This document shows, in pieces, positions 46,401-53,907 of a stretch of 64,000 nt of DNA. The DNA comes from Micromonospora sp. WMMA1363 (lineage in GTDB: Bacteria; Actinomycetota; Actinomycetes; Mycobacteriales; Micromonosporaceae): contig NZ_JAUALB010000001.1 of assembly GCF_030345795.1 (NCBI RefSeq), positions 4,084,001 through 4,148,000 on the forward strand. The letters run 5' to 3'. The notes beneath the pieces are model-generated. The model saw only the letters and a program-made list of their open reading frames with translations. It searched no databases and had not been told where the DNA came from. The translations under genes and the position numbers were made by a program. Position 1 is the stretch's first letter, and every line of letters begins with the position of its first letter.

Positions 46401-47202
46401 CCCCGCCGCCGTCACCGAACAGTTCGCCGCCGAGTACGCCCGCAACGCCGTACCCGCCATGCTCAAGGCGATCGCCTCCATCAAGCGGTACAACCGCTTC
46501 GTTCTGCTCGGCGCACTCGCCACCAGCTACCTACACCAGGGCCACTACCTGTGGACCCAAAAAGCCGGCTACTTCGCCTACCTCGTGCCGCTGATCTTCG
46601 ATGCCGCCATGGTGTCGATGCTGACCGTCGTCCGCACCTCCGGCATCGCCAAGGACGCCAAGCGCGGAGCCCTGGTGGTGTTCGCCTGCGCTGCGCTGCT
46701 GTCGGCCACCATCAACTTCGCCTCTCCCGGCAGCCTCGGCCTACGCCTGGTCTTCGCCCTGGTCGTCGTCCTCGTCATCGGCGTGGAACTCGTCGCCGGA
46801 CGCATCCGCCCCGACTTCGCCGCCATCCAAGCCGAAGCCGCCGCCCTGCTCACCGCCGCCCGCGACCTGGCGAACAAGGCCGAGCAGACCACCGAACCCA
46901 CTCCCGAGACCGTCGAGGCGACGGCCGTCGTCGACACCCCGCCGGCCGCCGCGCCGGTCGCCATGGCCGCACCCGCGCTCACCCCGATCCCGGCCGCCCG
47001 GCCGGAGGTCCCCGCGCACCTGGTGCCCACCGCCCGCTTCGCCATCCGCCAGCACGAGCAGACCAACGGCCGACCCATCACCGCCGACGAACTCGCCGCC
47101 CTGCTCACCGTCACCCCGGCCATCGCCCGGGAACTGCTGCACACCATCAACGGCCACACCGCAGCCGTCAACGGCACCCCCGTCGCCGGTGGTGCCCGAT
47201 GA
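46387..47202 (+). CDS. DUF2637-like membrane protein (Spd-type)
   Basis: 271 aa. Cytoplasmic N-terminal helix, then four membrane helices between about 35 and 140 (FVLLGALATSYLHQGHYLW, YFAYLVPLIFDAAMVSMLTV, RGALVVFACAALLSATINFA, LRLVFALVVVLVIGVELVAG). A Pro/Ala linker and a C-terminal helical domain (FAIRQHEQTNGRPITADELA, VTPAIARELLHTINGH) that resembles an HTH follow. AICEs place DUF2637/SpdB-type proteins near Tra for intramycelial spread. The stop overlaps the next ATG. Confidence 0.8.
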   Translation: MSSTDPAAVTEQFAAEYARNAVPAMLKAIASIKRYNRFVLLGALATSYLHQGHYLWTQKAGYFAYLVPLIFDAAMVSMLTVVRTSGIAKDAKRGALVVFACAALLSATINFASPGSLGLRLVFALVVVLVIGVELVAGRIRPDFAAIQAEAAALLTAARDLANKAEQTTEPTPETVEATAVVDTPPAAAPVAMAAPALTPIPAARPEVPAHLVPTARFAIRQHEQTNGRPITADELAALLTVTPAIARELLHTINGHTAAVNGTPVAGGAR

Positions 47203-47498
47203 CCATCCACGTCGTCGACATCAACCACCTCACCCACACCTGCCCGGCCTGGCCGGACGAGCCGCACCCCTACGACACCCGACGCACCATCGTCGACATC
47301 ACCCCCGGCGGACCCTGCCGAACCCCGGTCACCATCCGCTGCGGCCAGGTGACCACCACCATCGCGTGCCACCGACACGAACCGGCCGACCGCCAGTGCG
47401 GCGCCTGCCGGCTCATCGTCACCACCCGACGCATCACCGAGGTCTTCATGGGCCACCACGGCCCCGACCACACCCGTCCCCGCAAGGACGCCGCCTGA
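47199..47498 (+). CDS. Small His/Cys-rich protein, 99 aa
   Basis: ATG 47199 overlaps the stop of the Spd-like gene (ATGA). It starts MTIHVVDINHLTHTCPAWPD; later RCGQVTTTIACHRHEPADRQ and CGACRLIV form a Cys/His cluster likely to bind zinc. The stop again overlaps the ATG at 47498. Tight coupling supports a real gene; function unknown. Confidence 0.65.
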   Translation: MTIHVVDINHLTHTCPAWPDEPHPYDTRRTIVDITPGGPCRTPVTIRCGQVTTTIACHRHEPADRQCGACRLIVTTRRITEVFMGHHGPDHTRPRKDAA

Positions 47499-47541
47499 TG
47501 GCGTCGACGCTGGACCTCACCCCCCGCGCTTCGGCCCGGGG

Positions 47542-49269
47542 GTGGGCTCGAACGCCGACACCACCGCCACCATCTACGGCTACACCGCCGCCGGCTCCGC
47601 CTTCCAACGCGCGACCCAGCCCGACTACTTCGGCTGGATCGAACACGTCCGCGCCGCCGCCGGCTGCACCCGCCCCATCCGGCTGGCCGGCAGTCTCTAC
47701 ACCGTCGAACCTGCCACCGGCAGGCTCCTGGACGCCCGGCACACCGACTCCATGCCCGACGCCGCCATCTACAAGGCGTGCGGCAACCGCCGCGCCACCG
47801 TCTGCCCCACCTGCGCCCAGACCTACCAACGCGACGCCTACCAACTCCTGCGCGCCGGCCTCGTCGGCGGCAAAGGCGTCCCCGCAACGGTGTCCCGACA
47901 CCCGGCGGTGTTCCCGACCTTCACCGCCCCGTCCTTCGGCACCGTCCACGCGCGCGTGGTCAGTCGGCACACTTGCACCAACCGCAAGCGGTGCGACTGC
48001 CGGCCCGACCCCTGCCACGCCCGCCGCAACGCCGGCTTGTGCGTCCATGGGCGGCCCGCCGTGTGCTGGGCACGCCACGAACCCGGAGACACCGTCCTCG
48101 GACAGCCGTTCTGCCTCGACTGCTACGACCACGACCACCAGGTCGTGTGGAACCTGTTCTCCGGCATGCTGTGGCACCGCACCAAGCAAGCCGCGGAACG
48201 GTGGCTCGCCCAACTCGCCCGCCGACGCGGCATCCCCCCGGTCGAGCTGGTTACCCCGTCCGGGAAGATCCGCAAGGTTCCCCCGGTCCGGCTGTCGCAC
48301 GGCAAGGCCGCCGAGTTCCAGGCACGCGGCGCGGTTCACTTTCACGCTCTCGTACGCCTGGACGGCGTCGACCCGCACGACCCGGCCGCCGTCGTCCCGC
48401 CACCGCTCGGGTTCACCGTCGCCGACCTCGTCGACGCGCTCCGACAGGCCGCCGAGCGGGTTGCCTTGACCACCCCCGGCCACCCCGACCGGCCACAGGG
48501 CTGGCACATCGCCTGGGGCGAGCAAGCAGAGATCCGACCTATCTCGCTCACCGGCCGTGGTGAGGTCACCGACAGCCAGGTCGCCGGCTACCTCGCCAAG
48601 TACGCCACCAAGAGCACCGAAGCCACCGGACACCGCTCCACCCGCCTCACCGCCGACAGCATCGGCGACTACGCCGACTGCGACGGCGACCACACCGCCC
48701 GCCTCATTGACGCCTGCTGGCGTATCGGCCGACCCACCAGCACCCCCGTGCCCCTGTCGCAGCGACCTCGGGAGCCTCGGCCCCGACCCGGCTTCGTGGA
48801 GCGCTGGCAGTGTCCCGACTGCGGCACCCACACCCGCTACGCCGCCTGCCCCGTCTGCGTCGCCCAGCGTCAAGCCGCCCTTGACGCTGAATCGACGAAG
48901 CCGGCCAACGCTAACCCCTACGCCCGGCTGCGGCGGTGGGCTCACATGCTCGGCTTCGGCGGCCACTTCCTCACTAAGGCCCGCCGCTACTCCGTCACCT
49001 TCCAACTCCTGCGCGACACCCGCGTCACCTATCGCCGCAGCGAGGACCAGGACCAGGGCGCCGAACCCATCCGGGCCGTCGACCACCTCGACGACACCAC
49101 CCTCATCGTCGGCACCCTCACCTTCGCCGGCGTCGGCTGGCACACCACCGGAGACGCCTTGCTCGCCAACACCGCCGCCGCCCTCGCCCGCGCACGACAC
49201 GCCGCCGGCCGCGAAGAACTCGCCCATGAACTCGGCACCCCGACCGGCACCGTGCCGGCCGCTGCTTGA
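47542..49269 (+). CDS. repSA: RepSA-like replication initiator (HUH-type)
   Basis: 575 aa as read. Conserved AICE Rep features: YKACGNRRATVCPTCAQTYQ (Cys cluster), YQLLRAGLVGGKGVP, PTFTAPSFGTVH, the HUH motif in RGAVHFHALVRLDG (H near 265 and 267), and the candidate catalytic Tyr in VAGYLAKYATKS (near 349-353). A late WQCPDCGTHTRYAACPVC zinc knuckle follows. It nicks one strand to start rolling-circle replication of the excised element. The GTG at 47542 lacks a ribosome site. ATG 47498 is coupled to the previous stop but in another frame, and a single extra G in the G-run near 47536-47540 would join them, so the start is uncertain. Confidence 0.88.
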   Translation: MGSNADTTATIYGYTAAGSAFQRATQPDYFGWIEHVRAAAGCTRPIRLAGSLYTVEPATGRLLDARHTDSMPDAAIYKACGNRRATVCPTCAQTYQRDAYQLLRAGLVGGKGVPATVSRHPAVFPTFTAPSFGTVHARVVSRHTCTNRKRCDCRPDPCHARRNAGLCVHGRPAVCWARHEPGDTVLGQPFCLDCYDHDHQVVWNLFSGMLWHRTKQAAERWLAQLARRRGIPPVELVTPSGKIRKVPPVRLSHGKAAEFQARGAVHFHALVRLDGVDPHDPAAVVPPPLGFTVADLVDALRQAAERVALTTPGHPDRPQGWHIAWGEQAEIRPISLTGRGEVTDSQVAGYLAKYATKSTEATGHRSTRLTADSIGDYADCDGDHTARLIDACWRIGRPTSTPVPLSQRPREPRPRPGFVERWQCPDCGTHTRYAACPVCVAQRQAALDAESTKPANANPYARLRRWAHMLGFGGHFLTKARRYSVTFQLLRDTRVTYRRSEDQDQGAEPIRAVDHLDDTTLIVGTLTFAGVGWHTTGDALLANTAAALARARHAAGREELAHELGTPTGTVPAAA

Positions 49270-49290
49270 TCGGTCTGGAAGGAGATCGCC

Positions 49291-49527
49291 CTGAACGAAC
49301 CCCATGACGTCGACATGCTCACCGTCGAGCAAGCCGCGCAACGCCTCGGCACGGGTGTGCGCTTCGTGCGCCGCATCGTCGCCGAGCGCCGCATCCGCTT
49401 CTACAAGGTCGGCAAGTACGTCCGATTCGACCCTGACGACGTGGCCGACTACATCCAACAAGGGCAGGTCGAACCCATCCGACCGGTCCTCACGTACACG
49501 AAGGGAGAAACCCGTTATGCCGCCTAA
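49291..49527 (+). CDS. xis: Excisionase Xis (HTH), likely CTG start
   Basis: Core protein MLTVEQAAQRLGTGVRFVRR then IVAERRIRFYKVGKYVRFDP: a MerR/excisionase winged helix. The best ribosome site (AAGGAGA, 49279-49285) serves CTG 49291, adding MNEPHDVD before ATG 49315; the ATG has no site of its own. With Int it directs excision from the tRNA. The 3' end overlaps int by 11 bases. Confidence 0.85.
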   Translation: MNEPHDVDMLTVEQAAQRLGTGVRFVRRIVAERRIRFYKVGKYVRFDPDDVADYIQQGQVEPIRPVLTYTKGETRYAA

Positions 49528-50662
49528 GAAGCGCCGCTTCGGCCGCGTCCGCAAACTGCCGTCCGGCCGCTTCCAGGCCCGCTACCCCGACCCCACCGGC
49601 ATCGACCGACCCGCGCCCCGGACCTTCGCCACCGAGACGGACGCCAACCGGTGGCTCACCGCGATCGAGGCGGACATGATCCGGGGCACGTGGCGCAACC
49701 CGGATCTCGGCCGGATCTCCCTCGGTGACTACCTCAGCGAGTGGATCGACCACCGGCCGGGTCTGCGACCTCGCACCCTGGATCTCTACCGCTGGCTCCA
49801 CCGCAAGTACATCGCGCCGAGACTCGGCGACTACTTGCTCACCGACCTCACTCCCGGTGCCATCCGGGCTTGGCGTGCTGACCTCGTAACCGAGGGAGTC
49901 AGCGCCACCATGACGGCCAAGGCGTATCGCCTTCTCCGCGCCGTGCTGAACACCGCCGTTGACGACGAACTGATCCAACGTAACCCCTGTCGCATCCAGG
50001 GCGCGGGCATCGAACGGCCGGCCGAACGACCGACTGCGAGCGTCGCCCAGGTCTTCCAGCTCGCGGACCTCGTGCCTCGACGCCTCCGCGTCCTCATCCT
50101 GCTGGCCGCCTTCGCCAGCCTCCGCTACGGAGAGCTGGCCGCCCTTCGCCGCCGCGACTTCGACCCGCGCTGTCGGACCCTGACGGTCCGCGCGACTCTG
50201 GTCGAGCGCCAGGACGGCACGCTGACTTTCGGCCCGCCCAAGACCGATGCCGGCCTGCGCACCGTCACCATCCCGGCGGCGATCCGCCGCGAGGTCCGCG
50301 CACACCTGGACGACTTCGTCGACGAGGACCAGGACGCGCTCGTCTTCACCGGCGCTACCGGCGCGGTCCTGCGCCGCTCCAACTTCCAGCGCACCTGCAA
50401 TTGGCGGGCGTCCGTGGCGGCGGTTGGCCTGCCGGGCTTCCACTTCCACGACCTGCGGCACACCGGCAACACGCTCGCCTCACGAACCGGGGCCAGCCTC
50501 GCCGACCTGATGGCCCGGATGGGCCACGCCTCGACCCGCGCCGCGCTGATCTACCAGCACACCGCCCAGGAGCGTGACCAGCACATCGCCGATGGCCTCA
50601 GCGAGCAGATCAAGAAGAGCCGCGATCGGGCACGCAAGGGGCACGGCAAGACCAAGAAGTGA
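49517..50662 (+). CDS. int: Tyrosine recombinase integrase
   Basis: 381 aa. Arm-binding N-terminus (KRRFGRVRKLPSGRFQARYP), SAM-like core-binding domain (about 75-175), and the catalytic domain with R203 in ASLRYGELAAL, H311/R314 in HFHDLRHTGNT, the GH motif LMARMGHASTRAA and nucleophile Y346 in IYQHTAQERD. All tetrad residues are present. ATG 49517 follows AAGGGAG and lies inside the end of xis. The 3' end points at tRNA-Gly(CCC) and the right attachment site 54 bases away, the standard AICE arrangement. Confidence 0.96.
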   Translation: MPPKKRRFGRVRKLPSGRFQARYPDPTGIDRPAPRTFATETDANRWLTAIEADMIRGTWRNPDLGRISLGDYLSEWIDHRPGLRPRTLDLYRWLHRKYIAPRLGDYLLTDLTPGAIRAWRADLVTEGVSATMTAKAYRLLRAVLNTAVDDELIQRNPCRIQGAGIERPAERPTASVAQVFQLADLVPRRLRVLILLAAFASLRYGELAALRRRDFDPRCRTLTVRATLVERQDGTLTFGPPKTDAGLRTVTIPAAIRREVRAHLDDFVDEDQDALVFTGATGAVLRRSNFQRTCNWRASVAAVGLPGFHFHDLRHTGNTLASRTGASLADLMARMGHASTRAALIYQHTAQERDQHIADGLSEQIKKSRDRARKGHGKTKK

Positions 50663-50671
50663 CGGGCATGA

Positions 50672-50712
50672 TTGAGGCCCAGGTCGGAAACGTGTCCTGA
50701 CCTGGGCCTCAA
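50672..50712. terminator. Bidirectional terminator between int and tRNA-Gly
   Basis: Perfect 14-bp stem TTGAGGCCCAGGTC (50672-50685) with 50699-50712, 13-base loop. It can stop int (plus) and tRNA-Gly (minus). It is carried by the element and imitates the host hairpin at 39583-39614. Confidence 0.85.
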
Positions 50713-50715
50713 CCC

Positions 50716-50758
50716 GGAGCGGGTGACGGGAATCGAACCCGCACTGTCAGCTTGGGAA
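50716..50758. repeat. Right attachment site (43-bp repeat inside tRNA-Gly)
   Basis: Identical to 39624-39666; covers the 3' half of the intact tRNA so that integration restores a full gene. Confidence 0.9.
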
Positions 50759-50788
50759 GCTGATGTTCTGCCATTGAACTACACCCGC
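50718..50788 (-). tRNA. tRNA-Gly(CCC)
   Basis: 71 bases. Acceptor stem GCGGGTG/CACCCGC (50782-50788 with 50719-50725), D arm GTTCAATGGCAGAAC, anticodon stem TCAGC/GCTGA with loop TTCCCAA (anticodon CCC at 50754-50756), T arm CGGGTTCGATTCCCG. Discriminator U, CCA not encoded. Target of the AICE. Confidence 0.95.
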
Positions 50789-51336
50789 AAGCGGCACCAC
50801 TGTACCTGAGGCAACGCCCTCCGCGCACCCAGGTACCCGGCGACACCCAGGGCCGGGTGACGGCCACGGGGTGGTACGGATGGGCAGCAGCCGCTGCAAC
50901 GTCGACCATGAGTCGAACCATGACAGGAAGAAGCATCATCCCTGCATACATGGGTATCCCTCGATCTATCTGTGGAACGGGGCGCCTGCCACACGTTTCC
51001 AGCCACGGCGCAGCACAACCCCTTCGCGCCGCCAGAAAAGGTGAGCCCATGGGACTCGGCCCCAACCTGCTGACTCGTCGTAACGCCAGCATTGGGTGCA
51101 CACCGTTCGCGCTACTCCTCGGCGTCACCACGGTCGACATCTGCCGGTGGCAGGCTCCGCCAGCACGCCCCTCGCCGCCTCCGCGGCGAGTGAGGTGTGC
51201 GGGCCGGGCAACGCGCTGGCCACATCCAAGGCTCGGCCCGGGCGGCGGTCAAGCACGACGCGAACCAGTTGGCCCTCGCCCGGTGGCCGGATCCGACTCG
51301 GAGCCCGCACCGACGCGGCACCGGCTGCCCCGTCTG
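50789..51336. other. Gene-free region after tRNA-Gly
   Basis: About 550 bases upstream of the tRNA. TACAGT ten bases before the tRNA start could be its -10. Open frames here have no credible protein composition; nothing else is supported. Confidence 0.45.
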
Positions 51337-51846
51337 TCAGGCCGCTGGGCGGAAAGCGGGGCCGGCCACACAGTCCTCGGGCACACGGCGGGCCGCCGGA
51401 TCCAACCAGACCTGGACGGCGGGCCGGGCCCGCCCACCCACCGAGTCATGCCGGGCGAGCATCGCGACATCGACGGTCAACTCGAACAGCCGCCAGTCCA
51501 CCTGGGAGGTCGCGCGGTGTAGGCGGGCCAGGCGGGCCACCCGCGCCGAATCCGTCACCGGCCGGGCGTGGCCCGCGACGTACGCCTCGTCGTCACTCTC
51601 CTCGGCGGGGAAGGAGTGAAGCGCGTAGCGCCCGTCACGCTCCAGGTCACGCCGCTTTGGTGAGTCGATCACGAAGCAGAACAGGCCCTCGTCGGCGATG
51701 ACGGGGGAGACCGGGTGCACCCGGGGACCACCGTCCGCGCGGACCGTGGCCAGGTAGCCCAGACCCGGTCCGTACTGCTGGAGGAGGCGACGGATCCCGT
51801 CGGCGAGGCGAGGCTCGTCGGCGGCGAATTCGGACCAGGTAGCCAT
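51337..51846 (-). CDS. Pyridoxamine 5'-phosphate oxidase-fold protein
   Basis: 169 aa. Split-barrel flavin-binding fold: [40 protein letters not shown] and [20 protein letters not shown], matching PPOX-like FMN/F420 binding proteins of actinobacteria. The oxidase active-site residues of true PdxH are not evident, so it may be a general flavin-dependent reductase or stress protein. ATG 51846. It diverges from dcd. Confidence 0.83.
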   Translation of the reverse strand: MATWSEFAADEPRLADGIRRLLQQYGPGLGYLATVRADGGPRVHPVSPVIADEGLFCFVIDSPKRRDLERDGRYALHSFPAEESDDEAYVAGHARPVTDSARVARLARLHRATSQVDWRLFELTVDVAMLARHDSVGGRARPAVQVWLDPAARRVPEDCVAGPAFRPAA

Positions 51847-51912
51847 GCCGGCAGTCTATCGAACACCCGTACGAAGAAACATACCGACACGGGCGCCGGA
51901 CAACCGGCTCGC

Positions 51913-51918
51913 TATGGT
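51913..51918 (+). promoter_or_regulatory. -10 box of dcd (leaderless)
   Basis: TATGGT ends six bases before the dcd ATG (51925), so the message probably begins at the start codon. Confidence 0.5.
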
Positions 51919-51924
51919 GGTGCG

Positions 51925-52503
51925 ATGCTGCTCTCCGACCGCGACCTGGTCACCGAGATCAAGGCCGGCGCACTGGCACTGGAGCCGTTCGATCCCGCCC
52001 TGGTCCAGCCGTCGAGCATCGACGTACGGCTGGACAAGCTCTTCCGGGTCTTCAACAACCACCTGTACACCCACATCGACCCGGCACGGCAACAGGACGA
52101 CCTGACCTCCGTGGTCGAGGTCCCCGACGGTGAACCGTACGTGCTGCACCCGGGGGAGTTCGTGCTCGCCTCGACGGTCGAGGTGATCTCGCTCGGCGAC
52201 CAGCTCGCCGGCCGGCTGGAGGGCAAGAGTTCGCTGGGCCGACTCGGGCTGCTCACCCACTCGACCGCCGGCTTCATCGACCCCGGCTTCACCGGCCACG
52301 TGACGCTGGAGCTGTCCAACGTGGCGAACCTGCCGATCACGCTGTGGCCGGGCATGAAGATCGGTCAGCTCTGCATCTTCCGCCTCTCCTCGCCCGCCGA
52401 GCACCCGTACGGATCGGCCGTCTACGGGTCGCGGTACCAGGGGCAGCGCGGGCCGACGCCGAGCCGTTCCTGGCAGAACTGGCGTACCTGGCCGACCCGC
52501 TGA
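51925..52503 (+). CDS. dcd: dCTP deaminase
   Basis: 192 aa. Family motifs: [56 protein letters not shown], the active-site [20 protein letters not shown] (Ser/Arg and the catalytic Glu in LEGKSS), and [17 protein letters not shown] at the C-terminus. Trimeric enzyme giving dUTP, or dUMP if bifunctional as in mycobacteria; the TAGFIDPGF loop is compatible with the bifunctional type, but the choice cannot be made by eye. Leaderless start. Confidence 0.95.
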   Translation: MLLSDRDLVTEIKAGALALEPFDPALVQPSSIDVRLDKLFRVFNNHLYTHIDPARQQDDLTSVVEVPDGEPYVLHPGEFVLASTVEVISLGDQLAGRLEGKSSLGRLGLLTHSTAGFIDPGFTGHVTLELSNVANLPITLWPGMKIGQLCIFRLSSPAEHPYGSAVYGSRYQGQRGPTPSRSWQNWRTWPTR

Positions 52504-52579
52504 CGTCCTCCGCCGGCTGGCCTCCGCACGAACCCGGCCGCCGGGGCAGTTACCGGTCACCGACCGGGGCACGCGACGA

Positions 52580-52617
52580 GGGCCCCGGCACGACAGGGCG
52601 GCGTCGTCCCGGGGCCC
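52580..52617. terminator. Hairpin between dcd and the NlpC/P60 gene
   Basis: Arms 52580-52594 and 52603-52617 pair at 14 of 15 positions, followed by TTGG. It serves the convergent genes dcd (stop 52503) and the hydrolase (stop 52637). Confidence 0.75.
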
Positions 52618-52636
52618 TTGGTCCGCTGCCGCCGGA

Positions 52637-53644
52637 TCAGCCGGGCCGGCGGAACCCGGCGACCGGCATGGTGTTGATGCTGGAGACCTGGACCGGCTTG
52701 CCGGTCCTGGGCGCGTGCACCATCTTGTCGCTGCCGAGGTACAGGCCGACGTGGTGCAGGTCGGTGTAGAAGAACACCAGGTCGCCGGGGCGGGCGTCGG
52801 CGCGCTTGATCGCCTTGCCCTGGCCCCACTGGGCGCCCGTGTAGTGGGTCAGGTAGATCCCGGCCGCCTTGTACGCGTACTGCGTAAGGCCGGAGCAGTC
52901 GAACGAGTTCGGCCCGATGGCGCCCCACACGTACGGGTCGCCGATCTGCGCGCACGCGGTTTTGATGGCGGTCCGGGCGGCCTCGCTGACCACGCCGTTG
53001 ATCGTCGGGCACTTCTCGGTCTTCACCGTCGTCACCGGCAGCGCGGCCTCGAGGCGCTTGATCTCGGCGTCGATCTCCTTCTTCTTCGCCGCGAGCTGGC
53101 GCCCCTGCTTGTCCTGCGCCGCGATCAGCGTGTCGAGCGCGGCCTTCTGCTCGTCGTACTTCTTACGGATGGCCAGTACGCCCTCCAGTTGCTTGCGCTC
53201 CTGAAGCGCGAGCCGGTCCAGCATGGCGAGCTGCTCGCCGAGAGCGCTCGGCCGCGTGTTGGTCAGCAGCGCGCCGATCTCCTGCGACGGCCCGGTGATG
53301 TAGTACCGCGAGGCGAGGTCGCCAACCCGGTTCATCGCCATCTCGCTCTGTAGGGCGAGCGGCGCTATCTTCTCTGCCAGCTCGTCCGACTTCTTGCGGT
53401 TGATCCTGAGCTGCGCGCGGACCTTGTTGTACTGCTCGATCGTGGGCTCCAACTGGGCCCACTGCTTGTCGATCGCGGCCTCGATCTCGTCGACGGACGG
53501 CTCGGCGAACGCGGGCGCCGCGAGTGCTCCGGCGCCGACGGCAACGGCGGCCACCAAGGTGAGCAGACGGTGGACGACCCGGCGCAGGCCGCCTGGACGG
53601 CGGACCCGTCCCGAGGCGGGACGATGAGGGGGCGTGGTTGCCAC
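52637..53644 (-). CDS. Secreted NlpC/P60 peptidoglycan hydrolase (RipA-like)
   Basis: 335 aa from GTG 53644 behind AAAGGAG. Signal peptide: basic start, then LLTLVAAVAVGAGALAAPAFA with a likely cleavage after AFA near residue 43. The next 180 residues are coiled coil (EQYNKVRAQLRINRKKSDEL, ERKQLEGVLAIRKKYDEQKA). The C-terminal 110 residues are NlpC/P60 with catalytic Cys in NSFDCSGLTQYAY, His in DLHHVGLYLG and a further polar residue near HAPRTGKP. Cleaves peptidoglycan stem peptides; the coiled coil keeps such enzymes inactive until recruited to septa. Promoter at 53732-53760. Confidence 0.93.
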   Translation of the reverse strand: MATTPPHRPASGRVRRPGGLRRVVHRLLTLVAAVAVGAGALAAPAFAEPSVDEIEAAIDKQWAQLEPTIEQYNKVRAQLRINRKKSDELAEKIAPLALQSEMAMNRVGDLASRYYITGPSQEIGALLTNTRPSALGEQLAMLDRLALQERKQLEGVLAIRKKYDEQKAALDTLIAAQDKQGRQLAAKKKEIDAEIKRLEAALPVTTVKTEKCPTINGVVSEAARTAIKTACAQIGDPYVWGAIGPNSFDCSGLTQYAYKAAGIYLTHYTGAQWGQGKAIKRADARPGDLVFFYTDLHHVGLYLGSDKMVHAPRTGKPVQVSSINTMPVAGFRRPG

Positions 53645-53731
53645 CGGCACCGACTCCTTTTGCAACCTGACCGCCGGGCGCCTCGCGACGGGGAAGGGGC
53701 GAGACAGACGATCCACAGCGGCCGACGCCTC

Positions 53732-53760
53732 ACATTAGGGAAGGTCCGATACAGAATCAA
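53732..53760 (-). promoter_or_regulatory. Promoter of the NlpC/P60 gene
   Basis: Minus strand: TTGATT (53755-53760), 17-base spacer, TAATGT (53732-53737), leaving a leader of about 80 bases. Confidence 0.75.
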
Positions 53761-53861
53761 GGCGACCGACGCCTCCGTCACTGCTGTGCTACCGGGCGCG
53801 CACCATGGGTACCCGCGGGAGGCGGAAGGTCACGGGTGCCGATACGGAGGGCGTACGCGCT

Positions 53862-53891
53862 GACGGCGGCGGCACCGGTGCCGCCGCCGTC
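53862..53891. terminator. 30-bp perfect palindrome after the Fe-S gene
   Basis: The two 15-base halves (GACGGCGGCGGCACC and its complement) meet without a loop; in RNA a stem of 12-13 bp with a small loop would form, 16 bases after the Fe-S reductase stop. Confidence 0.75.
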
Positions 53892-53907
53892 GATCCAAGG
53901 GTACGCG

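Larger units (their letters stand above)
39624..50758. mobile_element. AICE integrated in tRNA-Gly(CCC)
   Basis: 11,092 bp from repeat to repeat. A 43-bp perfect direct repeat (39624-39666 and 50716-50758) equals the 3' half of tRNA-Gly(CCC); the intact tRNA is at the right end next to xis and int. The gene set Int-Xis-RepSA-DUF2637/Spd-FtsK-like translocase-GntR(KorSA) is that of actinomycete integrative and conjugative elements, which excise, replicate by rolling circle and transfer double-stranded DNA. All modules appear intact except for an uncertain Rep start. Cargo is a single glycosyltransferase next to the repressor. No Pra activator or NUDIX gene was recognised. Confidence 0.88.

Noticed and set aside
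47446..49554. 702-residue minus-strand open frame over rep
   Set aside because: Antisense to the RepSA-like gene with its HUH motif; Gly/Val/Asp/Glu-rich shadow.
50857..51522. 221-residue plus-strand ORF after tRNA-Gly
   Set aside because: Low-complexity composition, and it runs antisense into the PPOX-fold gene.
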